Positions 44,525 to 53,095 are shown, numbered from the stretch's first letter. The stretch: 64,000 bases of DNA from Algoriphagus ornithinivorans (GCF_900115305.1 NZ_FOVW01000002.1:186001-250000), one strand, 5' to 3'. A program made the numbers and translations. Notes: generated from the letters alone by a model not told the origin.

Positions 44525-45181
44525 ATGACAGTAGAAGAACTCAAATCAGCACTTCCAAATTTCACAGATCCAAGGCTTTTAGAAATCCTTTTGGACAAAG
44601 GTCAAATCATGCGTCTTGAGCCGGGAAAGGTTTTGATGGAGCCAGGGAAATTTATCAAAATGGTCCCGATTGTCTTGAATGGATCCATTAAGGTTTCCAG
44701 GATGGATGAAGATGGGAAAGAATTGTTTTTATACTACTTGGATGCAGGGGAGACTTGTGCTTTGTCCTTGACTTGCTGCTCTGCCTCCAAACCAAGTGAG
44801 ATCAAAGCAGTAGTGGAAGAGCCTACAACCATTATAGGGATTCCAATTACAGTTCATGAACAGCTTTCTGATGAATTTAAGCAATGGAAGGATTTTGTCT
44901 CATCCACTTATCAAAGTAGGTTTCAGGAAATGTTAATAGCATTAGATGCAGTAGCTTTTAAAAGAATGGATGAGCGTTTGATGCGATATATTGTCACCAA
45001 AATGAAACAATATAAAACCAATGAGCTTCAAACTACCCATCAGGATATTGCCACAGAATTAGGTACTTCCCGAGAAGTTATTTCCCGACTATTAAAACAA
45101 TTGGAAAAGAAAAAATGGATAGAATTGGGTAGAAATATGATTTATATTCGAGATGATTTCGAAGAATTGATTTCCAAATGA
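44525..45181 (+). CDS. Crp/Fnr family regulator with a Cys cluster, sulfur-linked
   Basis: The 218-residue protein has a cyclic-nucleotide-type effector domain (about 15-115) without the cAMP phosphate-binding RxS segment of E. coli CRP, and has C78, C84 and C85 in GETCALSLTCC. A dimer helix and a C-terminal winged helix (about 150-215) follow, with the recognition helix TSREVISRLL. R183, E184 and R188 align with CRP's DNA-contact Arg180, Glu181 and Arg185, and predict TGTGA half-sites, which are found. The gene lies between sqr and a Usp gene. The cysteines could sense sulfide, persulfide, NO or redox; that is inference. Confidence 0.88.
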   Translation: MTVEELKSALPNFTDPRLLEILLDKGQIMRLEPGKVLMEPGKFIKMVPIVLNGSIKVSRMDEDGKELFLYYLDAGETCALSLTCCSASKPSEIKAVVEEPTTIIGIPITVHEQLSDEFKQWKDFVSSTYQSRFQEMLIALDAVAFKRMDERLMRYIVTKMKQYKTNELQTTHQDIATELGTSREVISRLLKQLEKKKWIELGRNMIYIRDDFEELISK

Positions 45182-45985
45182 TCAAAGCATAACCAGAAGC
45201 GGCACATGCGTATGATAAGCCATTTCCAATGATCTACTTTTTCCGGTAACTTGCTCCCAAAGGTTTTTATGTTGATGACACATGGCTAAAATTGAATCAG
45301 TCTTATCATCGAAATATTGGTCTAATCCTTTGATTAATTCTTTGCTTTTAATGCTGATTAGCGTAGACTTTAAATCTGGAAACTCTTCTTTTAAAAACAC
45401 CTGTAAGCCCTTTTCTGCTAGTTTTTCCCGAAAATCATCACTTTTCTCAAAATGTAGGATTTCAAGAGATAATTCCCATTTTTTTGCAAGTCCAACTACC
45501 TTATGAATATATTCTTCTTCATGATTGGAGATTTCCAAGGCCAAAGTAATCTTTGTAATTGAAGAGGTTTTTCCTTCTGAAGGGATTAACAATACAGGTG
45601 TCCTAGCTTCTTTGATTACCTCTACAGCTGTTGAACCCACCAATACTTTTTTGATTCCTGAGACACCATGGGTTCCCATTATGATCATATCAACATCTTC
45701 TTCTTCAGCAATCCGAGCGATACTAATGGAAGCAGTTCCTTCCTTAATGATTGACCGATAATTGATTGAATCATGCTCATGCTTCTTTTTAAGCTTGGAA
45801 ATCATTTCGCGCGCATCTTTATGCATATTGTCCAAAGCTATAGCTGCTTGGGAGGCAAAATCATAGACGACTTCTACCACATGAAGTAGAATGATTTCAT
45901 TTTCGCCTTTTTTGCACAAGCCTTTGGCGAATTCTAAAGCCTTCACCGAGTTGTCTGAGAAATCTAAAGGAATAAGGATTTTCAT
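45182..45985 (-). CDS. Universal stress protein (two-domain)
   Basis: The 267-residue protein has an N-terminal UspA domain (1-140) with the ATP-binding GTHGVSGIKKVLVGSTAVEVI, and a shorter degenerate second Usp-like region (about 145-267). It converges with the Crp/Fnr gene without a gap and is divergent from tauE. Its upstream region holds a CRP/FNR-like dyad 29.5 bases from a TAAATTAG -7 element, so it probably belongs to the same regulon. Confidence 0.85.
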   Translation of the reverse strand: MKILIPLDFSDNSVKALEFAKGLCKKGENEIILLHVVEVVYDFASQAAIALDNMHKDAREMISKLKKKHEHDSINYRSIIKEGTASISIARIAEEEDVDMIIMGTHGVSGIKKVLVGSTAVEVIKEARTPVLLIPSEGKTSSITKITLALEISNHEEEYIHKVVGLAKKWELSLEILHFEKSDDFREKLAEKGLQVFLKEEFPDLKSTLISIKSKELIKGLDQYFDDKTDSILAMCHQHKNLWEQVTGKSRSLEMAYHTHVPLLVML

Positions 45986-46006
45986 GCCGATTTGAATTAA
46001 ACTTCT

Positions 46007-46014
46007 CTAATTTA
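46007..46014 (-). promoter_or_regulatory. -7 element of the usp gene
   Basis: On the minus strand this is TAAATTAG, one base from TAnnTTTG. The ATG at 45985 is about 20 bases downstream. The dyad at 46036-46051 is centred 29.5 bases upstream. Confidence 0.42.
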
Positions 46015-46035
46015 ACCTTAAGATTCAGCTTATAC

Positions 46036-46051
46036 TATGATAAAAATCAAT
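46036..46051. promoter_or_regulatory. CRP/FNR-like dyad upstream of usp
   Basis: TATGATAAAAATCAAT contains ATGAT-N4-ATCAA, close to an FNR box, and also reads as a degenerate TnTGA-N6-TCAnT. It is the weakest of the set by sequence but has the conserved spacing to the usp -7 element. Confidence 0.4.
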
Positions 46052-46120
46052 CTGAATTCAGATTTAACTACACTGGTATAATATCTTGCTGGGCTCCCTT
46101 GGTATTTATGTAATTTTGGA

Positions 46121-46136
46121 TGTAACATTTGTCACT
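46121..46136. promoter_or_regulatory. CRP-like operator upstream of tauE
   Basis: TGTAACATTTGTCACT matches TGTGA-N6-TCACT at nine of ten half-site bases. Its centre lies 30.5 bases before the TACTTTTG -7 element. Confidence 0.55.
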
Positions 46137-46158
46137 GCTTAAGCCTATCACACACATG

Positions 46159-46166
46159 TACTTTTG
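46159..46166 (+). promoter_or_regulatory. -7 element of the tauE operon
   Basis: TACTTTTG matches TAnnTTTG. The transcript would start near 46170, so a TTG codon at 46164 in the tauE frame lies upstream of it and cannot be the start; the ATG at 46194 is used. Confidence 0.55.
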
Positions 46167-46193
46167 TACAGGTTATTTAAAATCAAAAAAACT

Positions 46194-47000
46194 ATGGATT
46201 TGATAGTCCTTTTAGGATATGCAGCTGCAATAATTATTGGTGTAAGCTTGGGTTTGATAGGTGGAGGAGGATCAATTTTAACAGTTCCTGTACTGGTTTA
46301 TATTTTAAATGTAGATCCGGTTCTGGCTACAGCATATTCATTATTTGTTGTGGGAGCTACATCTTTGGTTGGAGCAGGCAATTACATGAAACATGGACTA
46401 GTTGATTATAAAACTGCCATTGTATTTGCCATACCTTCATTTATCGCAGTATTTCTTACCCGAAAATTTTTGGTGCCCTGGCTTCCTGATCCTCTGTTTT
46501 CTATAGGAGAATTAGCGATCACAAAAAGTGTAGGCATCATGATTTTCTTTGCAATGATTATGCTGGCGGCTTCATACTCCATGATTAAGAAAAATCATTC
46601 AGAGGATGCTAGCGAGGAAGGGGAAGTTAAGTTTAACATTCCTTTGATAGCGGTGGAAGGTTCAGTGGTAGGAGTCATTACGGGAATAGTGGGAGCAGGT
46701 GGAGGATTTTTGATCATTCCAGCTTTAGTCTTATTAGCCAAACTTCCCATGAAACTTGCAGTCGGTACTTCTTTGTTAATTATAGCAGCAAAATCATTAA
46801 TTGGATTTTTGGGTGATTTGGGAAATCAAACAATCGATTGGAATATGCTCTTGATTTTCTCTGGACTATCAGTGGTGGGTATTTTCATAGGTAGTGCACT
46901 TTCAAAGAAAATCAATGAAAAAGCACTTAAAAAAGGGTTTGGCTGGTTTGTCTTGATCATGGGTATTTATATTATTGGGAAAGAATTAGCAGGGATTTAA
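46194..47000 (+). CDS. TauE/SafE family sulfite/sulfur anion exporter-like protein
   Basis: The 268-residue protein has about eight hydrophobic segments and the two Gly-rich TauE repeats (GVSLGLIGGGGSILTVPVLVY and GVITGIVGAGGGFLIIPALVLLAKLPM). Family members export sulfite, sulfonates or related anions, or take up thiosulfate-like sulfur. Beside sqr and a rhodanese it likely moves a product of sulfide oxidation. It starts a four-gene unit with the sterol-desaturase-like gene one base after its stop, and carries a CRP-like operator at the activator position. Confidence 0.9.
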   Translation: MDLIVLLGYAAAIIIGVSLGLIGGGGSILTVPVLVYILNVDPVLATAYSLFVVGATSLVGAGNYMKHGLVDYKTAIVFAIPSFIAVFLTRKFLVPWLPDPLFSIGELAITKSVGIMIFFAMIMLAASYSMIKKNHSEDASEEGEVKFNIPLIAVEGSVVGVITGIVGAGGGFLIIPALVLLAKLPMKLAVGTSLLIIAAKSLIGFLGDLGNQTIDWNMLLIFSGLSVVGIFIGSALSKKINEKALKKGFGWFVLIMGIYIIGKELAGI

Positions 47001-47001
47001 G

Positions 47002-47886
47002 TTGGAAAAGTATTTCAAAATCTTTCTGGATGGTTATTATGGGTACTGGAACTACCTTCAATCAGAAATATTGTATCCATCTTGGCACAACTATTTTTAT
47101 TGGCTGATAGGCTTGTCCTTATTAGTGTGGATGCTCGAAGTAATTTTTCCCTGGAGAAAAGGTCGTCCCTTTTTCCGCAAAGACTTTTGGTTGGATGCAT
47201 TTTACATGTTCTTCAATTTCTTCCTGTTTTCATTGATTCTCTACAATTCCCTTTCCAATGTATTTGTAGAAGCATTTAATGATTTCTTAGGGCTTTTTGG
47301 AATCACGAATTTGGTAGCTATTGAGGTCAATTCCTGGCCAGTTTGGGGTCAGTTCTTACTCTTATTTGTAGTAGCTGATTTTATACAATGGAATGTACAC
47401 CGAATGCTTCATCGGGTTCCATGGTTGTGGGAGTTTCATAAGGTTCACCACTCAGTCGAGCAAATGGGCTTTGCCGCGCACTTAAGATATCACTGGATGG
47501 AGACAATTGTCTATAAATCAGTGCAGTATATTCCTTTGGCAATGATAGGTTTTGGGCTGGCAGATTTCTTTGTCTTACATATTTTCACCATTGCAATAGG
47601 TCATTTAAATCACGCGAATGTCAAAATATCCTATGGTCCACTCAAATATATTTTCAACAATCCCGTGATGCATACCTGGCATCATGCTAAGCATCTTCCC
47701 AAAGGAAGTCATGGAGTGAATTATGGGATTTCTCTAAGTCTATGGGATTATTTGTTTGGAACAGCATATATCCCCAATGATGGAGAAAATGAGCCATTAG
47801 GTTTTGATAAAGTGGAGGAATTTCCACATACATTTTGGACACAAATCACATACCCATGGCTTCGAAAGAAAAACAAAAAAGCTTAA
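47002..47886 (+). CDS. Sterol desaturase/fatty acid hydroxylase family protein
   Basis: The 294-residue membrane protein has about four spans and the three His boxes of the family: HRMLH (near 134-138), HKVHHS, and HTWHHAKH in the C-terminal half. These bind a di-iron centre for hydroxylation or desaturation of a lipid. Translation seems to begin at TTG at 47002, one base after the tauE stop; no ATG is available at that end. Its place in a sulfur-linked operon is unusual and its substrate is unknown. Confidence 0.88.
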   Translation: MEKYFKIFLDGYYGYWNYLQSEILYPSWHNYFYWLIGLSLLVWMLEVIFPWRKGRPFFRKDFWLDAFYMFFNFFLFSLILYNSLSNVFVEAFNDFLGLFGITNLVAIEVNSWPVWGQFLLLFVVADFIQWNVHRMLHRVPWLWEFHKVHHSVEQMGFAAHLRYHWMETIVYKSVQYIPLAMIGFGLADFFVLHIFTIAIGHLNHANVKISYGPLKYIFNNPVMHTWHHAKHLPKGSHGVNYGISLSLWDYLFGTAYIPNDGENEPLGFDKVEEFPHTFWTQITYPWLRKKNKKA

Positions 47887-48110
47887 ACCCATTAAATAGT
47901 TGGGCTACAATTATTTTGCTGTGCTTGGTCTTGGGATTGGCACCTTTTACCCCGGAACCCCATGTCTGGGGAAAGATCAAGTGGGTATTAGGTGGGGCAG
48001 ATGGAATGAAATTGATGGATTGGGGAGATTTGGTATTGCATGGTTTTCCCTGGCTTTTATTGGGAAGACTATTTATTTTAAAAGTTGGGACATTTATCAG
48101 AGGACTGTGA
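47856..48110 (+). CDS. Small conserved membrane protein
   Basis: The 84-residue protein starts at the ATG at 47856, overlapping the end of the desaturase gene by 31 bases; an earlier in-frame ATG at 47835 is less likely. It has two hydrophobic segments (about 17-35 and 64-80) with a conserved-looking middle HVWGKIKWVLGGADGMKLMDWGDLVLHG. I know this sequence type from Bacteroidota, but the function is unassigned. It is part of the tauE operon and is followed by the rhodanese promoter region. Confidence 0.72.
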   Translation: MASKEKQKSLNPLNSWATIILLCLVLGLAPFTPEPHVWGKIKWVLGGADGMKLMDWGDLVLHGFPWLLLGRLFILKVGTFIRGL

Positions 48111-48121
48111 CTTCTGGTACT
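48106..48121. promoter_or_regulatory. CRP-like operator upstream of the rhodanese gene
   Basis: TGTGACTTCTGGTACT has a perfect TGTGA left half and a weak right half (GTACT for TCACT). It overlaps the end of the small membrane protein gene. Its centre is exactly 29.5 bases before the TAATTTTG -7 element. Confidence 0.42.
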
Positions 48122-48142
48122 GAAGGAGAGCTAGGGTAGGTC

Positions 48143-48150
48143 TAATTTTG
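48143..48150 (+). promoter_or_regulatory. -7 element of the rhodanese gene
   Basis: TAATTTTG matches TAnnTTTG and implies a start near 48155. This rules out the in-frame TTG at 48148 and supports the ATG at 48166. Confidence 0.5.
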
Positions 48151-48165
48151 AGAAAAAAACAATCT

Positions 48166-48501
48166 ATGTTTGATTTCTTTAAAACAAAACCGAAAAACTA
48201 CGAGGATATACCTTCAGGTGTATTTCACGAATTGATGTTGAATCCTGCAACTGTAATATTGGATGTAAGGACTTCTGGCGAAAATCAATCAGGGAAAATT
48301 AGAAATTCAAAAAATCTGGACATCATGTCTCGAGATTTCAAATTGAAAATAAATGAGCTGCCCAAAGACAAAACATACTTGGTGTACTGTAGAAGTGGAA
48401 ACAGAAGCGCCCAAGCTTGTGAGATAATGGCTGAAATGGGCTTTAAAAATCTCAAAAACCTCAGCGGGGGAATTATGAGGTGGCCTTTTGAATTGGTTTA
48501 G
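48166..48501 (+). CDS. Rhodanese-like sulfurtransferase
   Basis: The 111-residue single-domain rhodanese has the LDVRTSGENQSGKI motif and the active loop CRSGNRS with C75, then GGIMRWPFELV. It is cytoplasmic, with no signal. It can accept sulfane sulfur from SQR-derived polysulfide or glutathione-type persulfide and pass it on. The C-R-S-G-N-R loop is standard for small rhodaneses. It has its own predicted promoter within the tauE operon, with a CRP-like half-site at the activator spacing. Confidence 0.9.
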   Translation: MFDFFKTKPKNYEDIPSGVFHELMLNPATVILDVRTSGENQSGKIRNSKNLDIMSRDFKLKINELPKDKTYLVYCRSGNRSAQACEIMAEMGFKNLKNLSGGIMRWPFELV

Positions 48502-48519
48502 ATAAGTGGGGTAACCCAT

Positions 48520-48828
48520 TTATTTTTTTGAGATTTTATTCATGCTGATGGATCGTTGTAAGTTTGATTTAAATCGATCCATATCTTCTGGACTTTTTTG
48601 AGCGTGCTTTGTTTTTCTGCCTTGAACTCTGGCTCTCCACATTTTGAAACTGCTTCGCTTCATTTCTCTTCTCATTAATTGAATAACCTCGGCCTCTTTT
48701 ACGCCAAATTGGGATTCAATTGCATCGAAAGGGGTCCTGTCCTCCCATGCCATTTCAATGATGCGATCAATATCTCTTTCACTTAAATTTTGGAATTTCT
48801 TCATATTCTTCAAACCCTTCGAGTCCAT
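48520..48828 (-). CDS. TIGR03643 family protein
   Basis: The 102-residue basic protein has the TIGR03643 core (LSERDIDRIIEMAWEDRTPFDAIESQFGVKEAEVIQLMRREMKRSSFKMWRARV segment, about 15-67), a short helix-turn-helix-like fold. The start may be at 48828 or at the second ATG at 48804, which gives a better-fitting N-terminus. It is divergent from the photolyase-like gene with only 15 bases between the frames, a linkage seen in many Bacteroidota. Function is not known. Confidence 0.85.
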   Translation of the reverse strand: MDSKGLKNMKKFQNLSERDIDRIIEMAWEDRTPFDAIESQFGVKEAEVIQLMRREMKRSSFKMWRARVQGRKTKHAQKSPEDMDRFKSNLQRSISMNKISKK

Positions 48829-48843
48829 TAAGGTTTTTAGAAG

Positions 48844-50313
48844 GTGAAGAAAATTTCTGTTGTCTGGCTAAAACGAGATTTAAGATTAAAGGACCATCCA
48901 GCTTTGGATGCTGCCATAAATCTGGGGCATCCCATTCTATTAGCCTATGTTTTTGAGCCTTCCTTGATTCAAGCTTCTCAAAGTGATCTTCGTCATTGGA
49001 GGTTTGTATGGGAATCTCTAGAAGATTTGAATCGGCAGCTTCAACCTTATCAAACTGAGGTTGCTATTTTTCATCAAGAAGTAAATGAAGTTTTCAGCCA
49101 ATTGGAGTTAGGATTTGAAATCGCTGCCGTATTCTCTCATCAGGAAACAGGGATTCAGATAACTTTTCAGCGAGATTTACAAATAAAATCCTGGCTTCAA
49201 TCTAGAAATATACCCTGGTATGAGTTCCTTCAACAAGGAGTTAGAAGGGGGAGAAAATCAAGAGCTAATTGGAGAAAGGATTGGTTTTCCTATGCGGCAG
49301 CCAAACAAGTAGACCCGAACTTAGATCAAGCGAGATTTCTCTCTAACACGGAAATAGAACAAATTCTAAAAAGTAATTTGAATATTCCTAAGGATTGGAA
49401 AAAACCTAATCCTTTGATGCAGAAAGGAGGGGAGACTATTGGGCACAAATACCTTAAAAGCTTTATAGAAGATAGAGTTTCCAATTACAGCAGGAATATT
49501 TCAAAGCCTGAAAGAAGTAGAAGGAGCTGTGGAAGAGTTTCGCCTTATTTAGCCTGGGGATGCTTATCGATCCGGCAAGTTTTTCAGGCTTCGGAAATTA
49601 AAAAGAAGGAAAAATTTCAGGTTAGAAACTTCTCCAATTTTCAATCCCGACTAAGATGGCATTGTCATTTTATCCAAAAATTTGAGATGGAATGCCGAAT
49701 GGAGTTTGAACCCATTAATAGGGGGTTTTTAAAAGTAGAGTACAAAAAAAATCCAGCCTTTATTCAGGCTTGGAAGGAAGGAAATACTGGCATTCCATTG
49801 ATAGATGCCTGTATGAGATGTTTGATTCAAACAGGTTATTTGAATTTTAGAATGAGAGCTATGCTGGTTTCATTTCTTACCCATCATTTAGGGCAAAACT
49901 GGAAAGATGGCTCAGATCATTTGGGTAGGCAATTTTTAGACTTTGAGCCTGGCATACATTATCCTCAGCTACAGATGCAGGCGGGAGTGACAGGAATCAA
50001 TACTGTGAGAATCTATAATCCTATCAAACAATCTAAAGATCATGATCCTGAAGGAGAGTTTATTAAAAAATGGGTACCGGAATTAAGCCAAATTCCATCT
50101 GCTTTGGTGCATGAACCATGGAAAATCAGTCCTTTAGAGCAGGAAGATTTAGACTTTCACTTGGGAAGAGACTATCCATTTCCAATAGTGGATTCTGAAA
50201 AAGCAGGAGCAGAGGCCAGAAAGAAAATATGGGCAGCGCAAAAAGATCCAGCGGTCCTCCAGGAATCAGAACGAATAGTGGAGCAACATACTTTACCAAA
50301 CAGATGGGCATGA
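48844..50313 (+). CDS. Cryptochrome/photolyase family flavoprotein
   Basis: The 489-residue protein has the N-terminal photolyase antenna domain ([19 protein letters not shown]) and the C-terminal FAD domain with [55 protein letters not shown] and the late [17 protein letters not shown]. Translation starts at GTG. It could repair UV lesions or act as a light sensor; it falls in the branch linked to DUF2256 and TIGR03643 neighbours. Its TGA overlaps the ATG of the DUF2256 gene. Confidence 0.92.
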   Translation: MKKISVVWLKRDLRLKDHPALDAAINLGHPILLAYVFEPSLIQASQSDLRHWRFVWESLEDLNRQLQPYQTEVAIFHQEVNEVFSQLELGFEIAAVFSHQETGIQITFQRDLQIKSWLQSRNIPWYEFLQQGVRRGRKSRANWRKDWFSYAAAKQVDPNLDQARFLSNTEIEQILKSNLNIPKDWKKPNPLMQKGGETIGHKYLKSFIEDRVSNYSRNISKPERSRRSCGRVSPYLAWGCLSIRQVFQASEIKKKEKFQVRNFSNFQSRLRWHCHFIQKFEMECRMEFEPINRGFLKVEYKKNPAFIQAWKEGNTGIPLIDACMRCLIQTGYLNFRMRAMLVSFLTHHLGQNWKDGSDHLGRQFLDFEPGIHYPQLQMQAGVTGINTVRIYNPIKQSKDHDPEGEFIKKWVPELSQIPSALVHEPWKISPLEQEDLDFHLGRDYPFPIVDSEKAGAEARKKIWAAQKDPAVLQESERIVEQHTLPNRWA

Positions 50314-50453
50314 AAAAACAGCATTTACCTTCCAAAATATGTCCGGTTTGCCAAAGACCCTTTTCTTGGAGAAAGAAATGGGAAAAGAACTGGGAAGAAG
50401 TTAAATATTGCTCTAAACGATGTTCTGGAGATGCTAAAAAAAGCAGGCATTAA
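50310..50453 (+). CDS. DUF2256 zinc-ribbon protein
   Basis: The 47-residue basic protein carries C11-x2-C14 and C34-x3-C38, a small zinc ribbon ([15 protein letters not shown] ... YCSKRC). DUF2256 proteins commonly sit next to photolyase/cryptochrome genes. I start it at the ATG that overlaps the photolyase stop (ATGA); longer frames from 50229 lie inside that gene. It may bind DNA or the photolyase; this is inference from conserved linkage. It overlaps the convergent membrane-protein gene by four bases. Confidence 0.88.
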   Translation: MKKQHLPSKICPVCQRPFSWRKKWEKNWEEVKYCSKRCSGDAKKSRH

Positions 50454-51100
50454 TCTCGGTAAACCATTACAAACCAGGTAAGCCAAATAGTCAAAGGAAC
50501 AAAATAGGACACCACAACCGCTAAAATAGATTCTTTGATACTTCTATTGCTGATCATATGAAATCCCATCACCCAAAGAACTCCATATCCTAATTCGAAT
50601 AAGTTGAGAGTACCAAGGGGATAATACCACCTTGGATTTAAATTATCAAAACCAATAAATGATAAGAAAGAAAGGGGTCTGTATTCCAAGATTTCCTGGT
50701 AAGTGCTCGCTGAATGCGGGTTGATATAAACCAGGAATCTTATCAACTCAGGAAATAAAAATATCCCCTCTGCCACCAAAGCAAATTTCCAGAGTTCTTT
50801 GTAAGGGATTTTATAACCCAGAAAAAATGCGCCCAACCAAAAAAGAAAGGCTATTACCGTAAACTTCCATAGAAGAGCAAATGGTGTCCAAACATATTCT
50901 AACGTATTGAAAATATGAAATATCATAAAATCACCTCTCGCGTCTAAATTCTCCGAATCGGGAATTGCTTCCAGTATGATGGTGTTAGTAAGGTATCGGA
51001 TGAGAATAAAGAGTAAAACCAAAAGAAAAAAATAAAGCCTTTTATCAAAATCTAAATAGTCAAAAAGACGTTGTGCTAATGGAGAGCGTTCTTTAGGCAT
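50450..51100 (-). CDS. Unknown integral membrane protein
   Basis: The 216-residue protein has about five membrane spans (near 21-40, 70-95, 100-125, 165-185, 192-212). The sequence has few polar residues and no motif that I recognise; YIP1-like architecture is possible but not proved. It converges with DUF2256 (four-base overlap) and is divergent from the TPR gene. No role can be assigned from the sequence. Confidence 0.75.
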   Translation of the reverse strand: MPKERSPLAQRLFDYLDFDKRLYFFLLVLLFILIRYLTNTIILEAIPDSENLDARGDFMIFHIFNTLEYVWTPFALLWKFTVIAFLFWLGAFFLGYKIPYKELWKFALVAEGIFLFPELIRFLVYINPHSASTYQEILEYRPLSFLSFIGFDNLNPRWYYPLGTLNLFELGYGVLWVMGFHMISNRSIKESILAVVVSYFVPLTIWLTWFVMVYRD

Positions 51101-51179
51101 ATTTCGAGGTTAAGTTTGCTTAAATCTAATTGATTGTCTGAGATAAGACCTAATTTTGCGCGCTGAAGGAGAAAAATCT

Positions 51180-52379
51180 ATGTTAAAGAAGTTTATTTTA
51201 AGTTTCACATTCATTTTTTGCTGCTTAGCAGGAAGCATGGTGAAGGCTCAATCTGCGCCTTCGGATAGCTTATTTGTAAAAGCCTCTCCTTATCTATTGC
51301 TAGATCGGGGTTTACAATACAGGATTACTAAGTCAATCAACAGCATGTATAATTTTGATTTTGATGTGGCTGAAAGAGACTTCAAAGTAATTGCCTATCA
51401 ATACCCTGATCACCCATTACCTGATTTTTTGATGGCATTGAGTTACTGGTGGAGGATAGAAGTAGATGTGACCAATGAAAAATACGATAAAATATTTTTG
51501 GCCTACATTGATCGGGCAAATGAGAAGGCTGAAAAGCTCTATGACGAAGATAAAACCAACAAGGAAGCGGCATTTTTCTTAGCTGCAGGATATGGATTCC
51601 AAGGAAGGCTTTTATCAGAAAGAAAAAGCTGGACGCGTGCAGCTTGGGCGGGAAGAAATGCATTGAAATACATGGAATTAAGCAGAGGAGAGGAAGAGTT
51701 TAATCCTGAGCTTCTTCTAGGGGATGCCCTTTTTAATTACTTCTCTGTTTGGATTCCTGAAAATTATCCGCTCTTAAAACCAATTCTAGCCTTATTTCCT
51801 AAAGGCAACAAGCAGCTTGGCTTGAAGCAGCTGGAACAAGTGGCTGAGAATGCCTTTTATACTAGAATTGAGGCTATGTATTTTTTATTTAGGCTCTATG
51901 CTTCTGAAGAAAAGAAACCTTATGAGGCCCTCAGAATTTCAGAATATCTCAATGAAAAATTCCCAAACAACCCTTATTTCCATAGATCCTATGCGAGGCA
52001 TTTATATACCGTTGGAAGGTGGACTGAGTCGTTGAGGGAGTCAGAAGAGATTCTGAGAAGAATTGATGCGAAGCAAACGGGATATGAATCAAATAGTGGT
52101 CGCTATGCAGCTTTCTATATAGCTCAATACTATGATAGAATCGGGAATAGACTGGAGGCCAAAAAATATTATCTCAAAACTCTTTCTTATGGTGAGGAGT
52201 CAGAATCCCAGGAAAGTGGGTATTATTTACACTCTTTGGTAGAGTTGGGGAAAATTGCACTGGTAGAGAAAAACAAAGCACTTGCAAAAGAATATTTCAA
52301 AAAAGTAAAGAAATACGCAAAGCGAAAACACCCCGCTCATCAGGCCGCAAGGGATTTTATCAAAAAGAATAAACTTTAA
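51180..52379 (+). CDS. Exported TPR protein
   Basis: The 399-residue protein has a signal peptide (MLKKFILSFTFIFCCLAGSMVKAQ) and helical TPR-like repeats along the chain (about 50-390), with YYLKTLSYGEE and LAKEYFKKVKKYAKRKHPAHQAA units at the end. I start it at the ATG at 51180, preceded by a GAAGGAG ribosome-binding-like stretch; an upstream TTG gives a non-signal leader. It is likely periplasmic and protein-binding; the partner is unknown. Confidence 0.78.
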   Translation: MLKKFILSFTFIFCCLAGSMVKAQSAPSDSLFVKASPYLLLDRGLQYRITKSINSMYNFDFDVAERDFKVIAYQYPDHPLPDFLMALSYWWRIEVDVTNEKYDKIFLAYIDRANEKAEKLYDEDKTNKEAAFFLAAGYGFQGRLLSERKSWTRAAWAGRNALKYMELSRGEEEFNPELLLGDALFNYFSVWIPENYPLLKPILALFPKGNKQLGLKQLEQVAENAFYTRIEAMYFLFRLYASEEKKPYEALRISEYLNEKFPNNPYFHRSYARHLYTVGRWTESLRESEEILRRIDAKQTGYESNSGRYAAFYIAQYYDRIGNRLEAKKYYLKTLSYGEESESQESGYYLHSLVELGKIALVEKNKALAKEYFKKVKKYAKRKHPAHQAARDFIKKNKL

Positions 52380-52549
52380 TCAAAAAGTTTGCGTTTTTAG
52401 CACTTACTGCAAGAGATAATTTGAATTTTTCCAAGAGAAGGAGGATTTTTAGAAGGAATCTTTGCTAAAATCCCCACTATCCTAAAGAAAATTTCGAATT
52501 AGGTCTATATAAAAACGGATAATAGTTTTAAAATTTTCCTTAATTATTA

Positions 52550-52557
52550 TAAATTTG
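52550..52557 (+). promoter_or_regulatory. -7 promoter element of the Lrp gene
   Basis: TAAATTTG is a full TAnnTTTG match, with the ATG at 52590 about 25 bases beyond the expected start. There is no TGTGA-N6-TCACT site 30 bases upstream. Confidence 0.55.
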
Positions 52558-52589
52558 CACAGCATAAAATTTTGTAAAAGCAAGAAATC

Positions 52590-53072
52590 ATGGATAATAG
52601 CGTAAGAATAAAATTCGATAAAATTGATCGCAGGATTCTAGAAATCCTTCAGGGAAACGCAAAGATCACTAACGCTCAACTTTCAAAAGATATCGGGCTT
52701 TCTCCTGCTCCAACCTTGGAGCGAGTGAAAAAACTTGAGCAGTCTGGTATCATTAAAAGTTACCATGCGAAATTAGACCCAGAAAAAATTGGCCTTGGGG
52801 TAAGTACATTTGTTTTGGTATCTCTTATTGGTCACAACAAAGGTAATATCGATGCATTCATGAAGGAAATCAACGGAATTCCTGAGGTAATTGAATGTCA
52901 CCACATTACAGGTACAGGTGATTTTATTCTTAAAATCATTGCAAAAGATATCACTGCTTATCAGAAGTTGATGTTGGAAAAAGTTTCTGAAATTAAAGAA
53001 GTGGACTCCATGCAATCCATGGTAATTTTGTCCACATTTAAAGACTCAAAGGTATTGCCTATCCCTGCTTAA
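52590..53072 (+). CDS. Lrp/AsnC family transcriptional regulator
   Basis: The 160-residue protein has an N-terminal helix-turn-helix (about 8-65, FDKIDRRILEILQGNAKITNAQLSKDIGLSPAPTLERVKKLE) and a C-terminal RAM ligand-binding domain (about 70-155, with IPEVIECHHITGTGDFILKI). It is full length. It should sense an amino acid or small effector and control metabolic genes. It ends in a strong terminator and is monocistronic. Confidence 0.93.
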   Translation: MDNSVRIKFDKIDRRILEILQGNAKITNAQLSKDIGLSPAPTLERVKKLEQSGIIKSYHAKLDPEKIGLGVSTFVLVSLIGHNKGNIDAFMKEINGIPEVIECHHITGTGDFILKIIAKDITAYQKLMLEKVSEIKEVDSMQSMVILSTFKDSKVLPIPA

Positions 53073-53095
53073 TTATTAGAATAGAATAGAATTTA

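Noticed and set aside
46164..46193. TTG start giving a longer TauE protein
   Set aside because: The codon overlaps the predicted -7 element and lies before the expected transcript start; ATG at 46194 also fits the family N-terminus.
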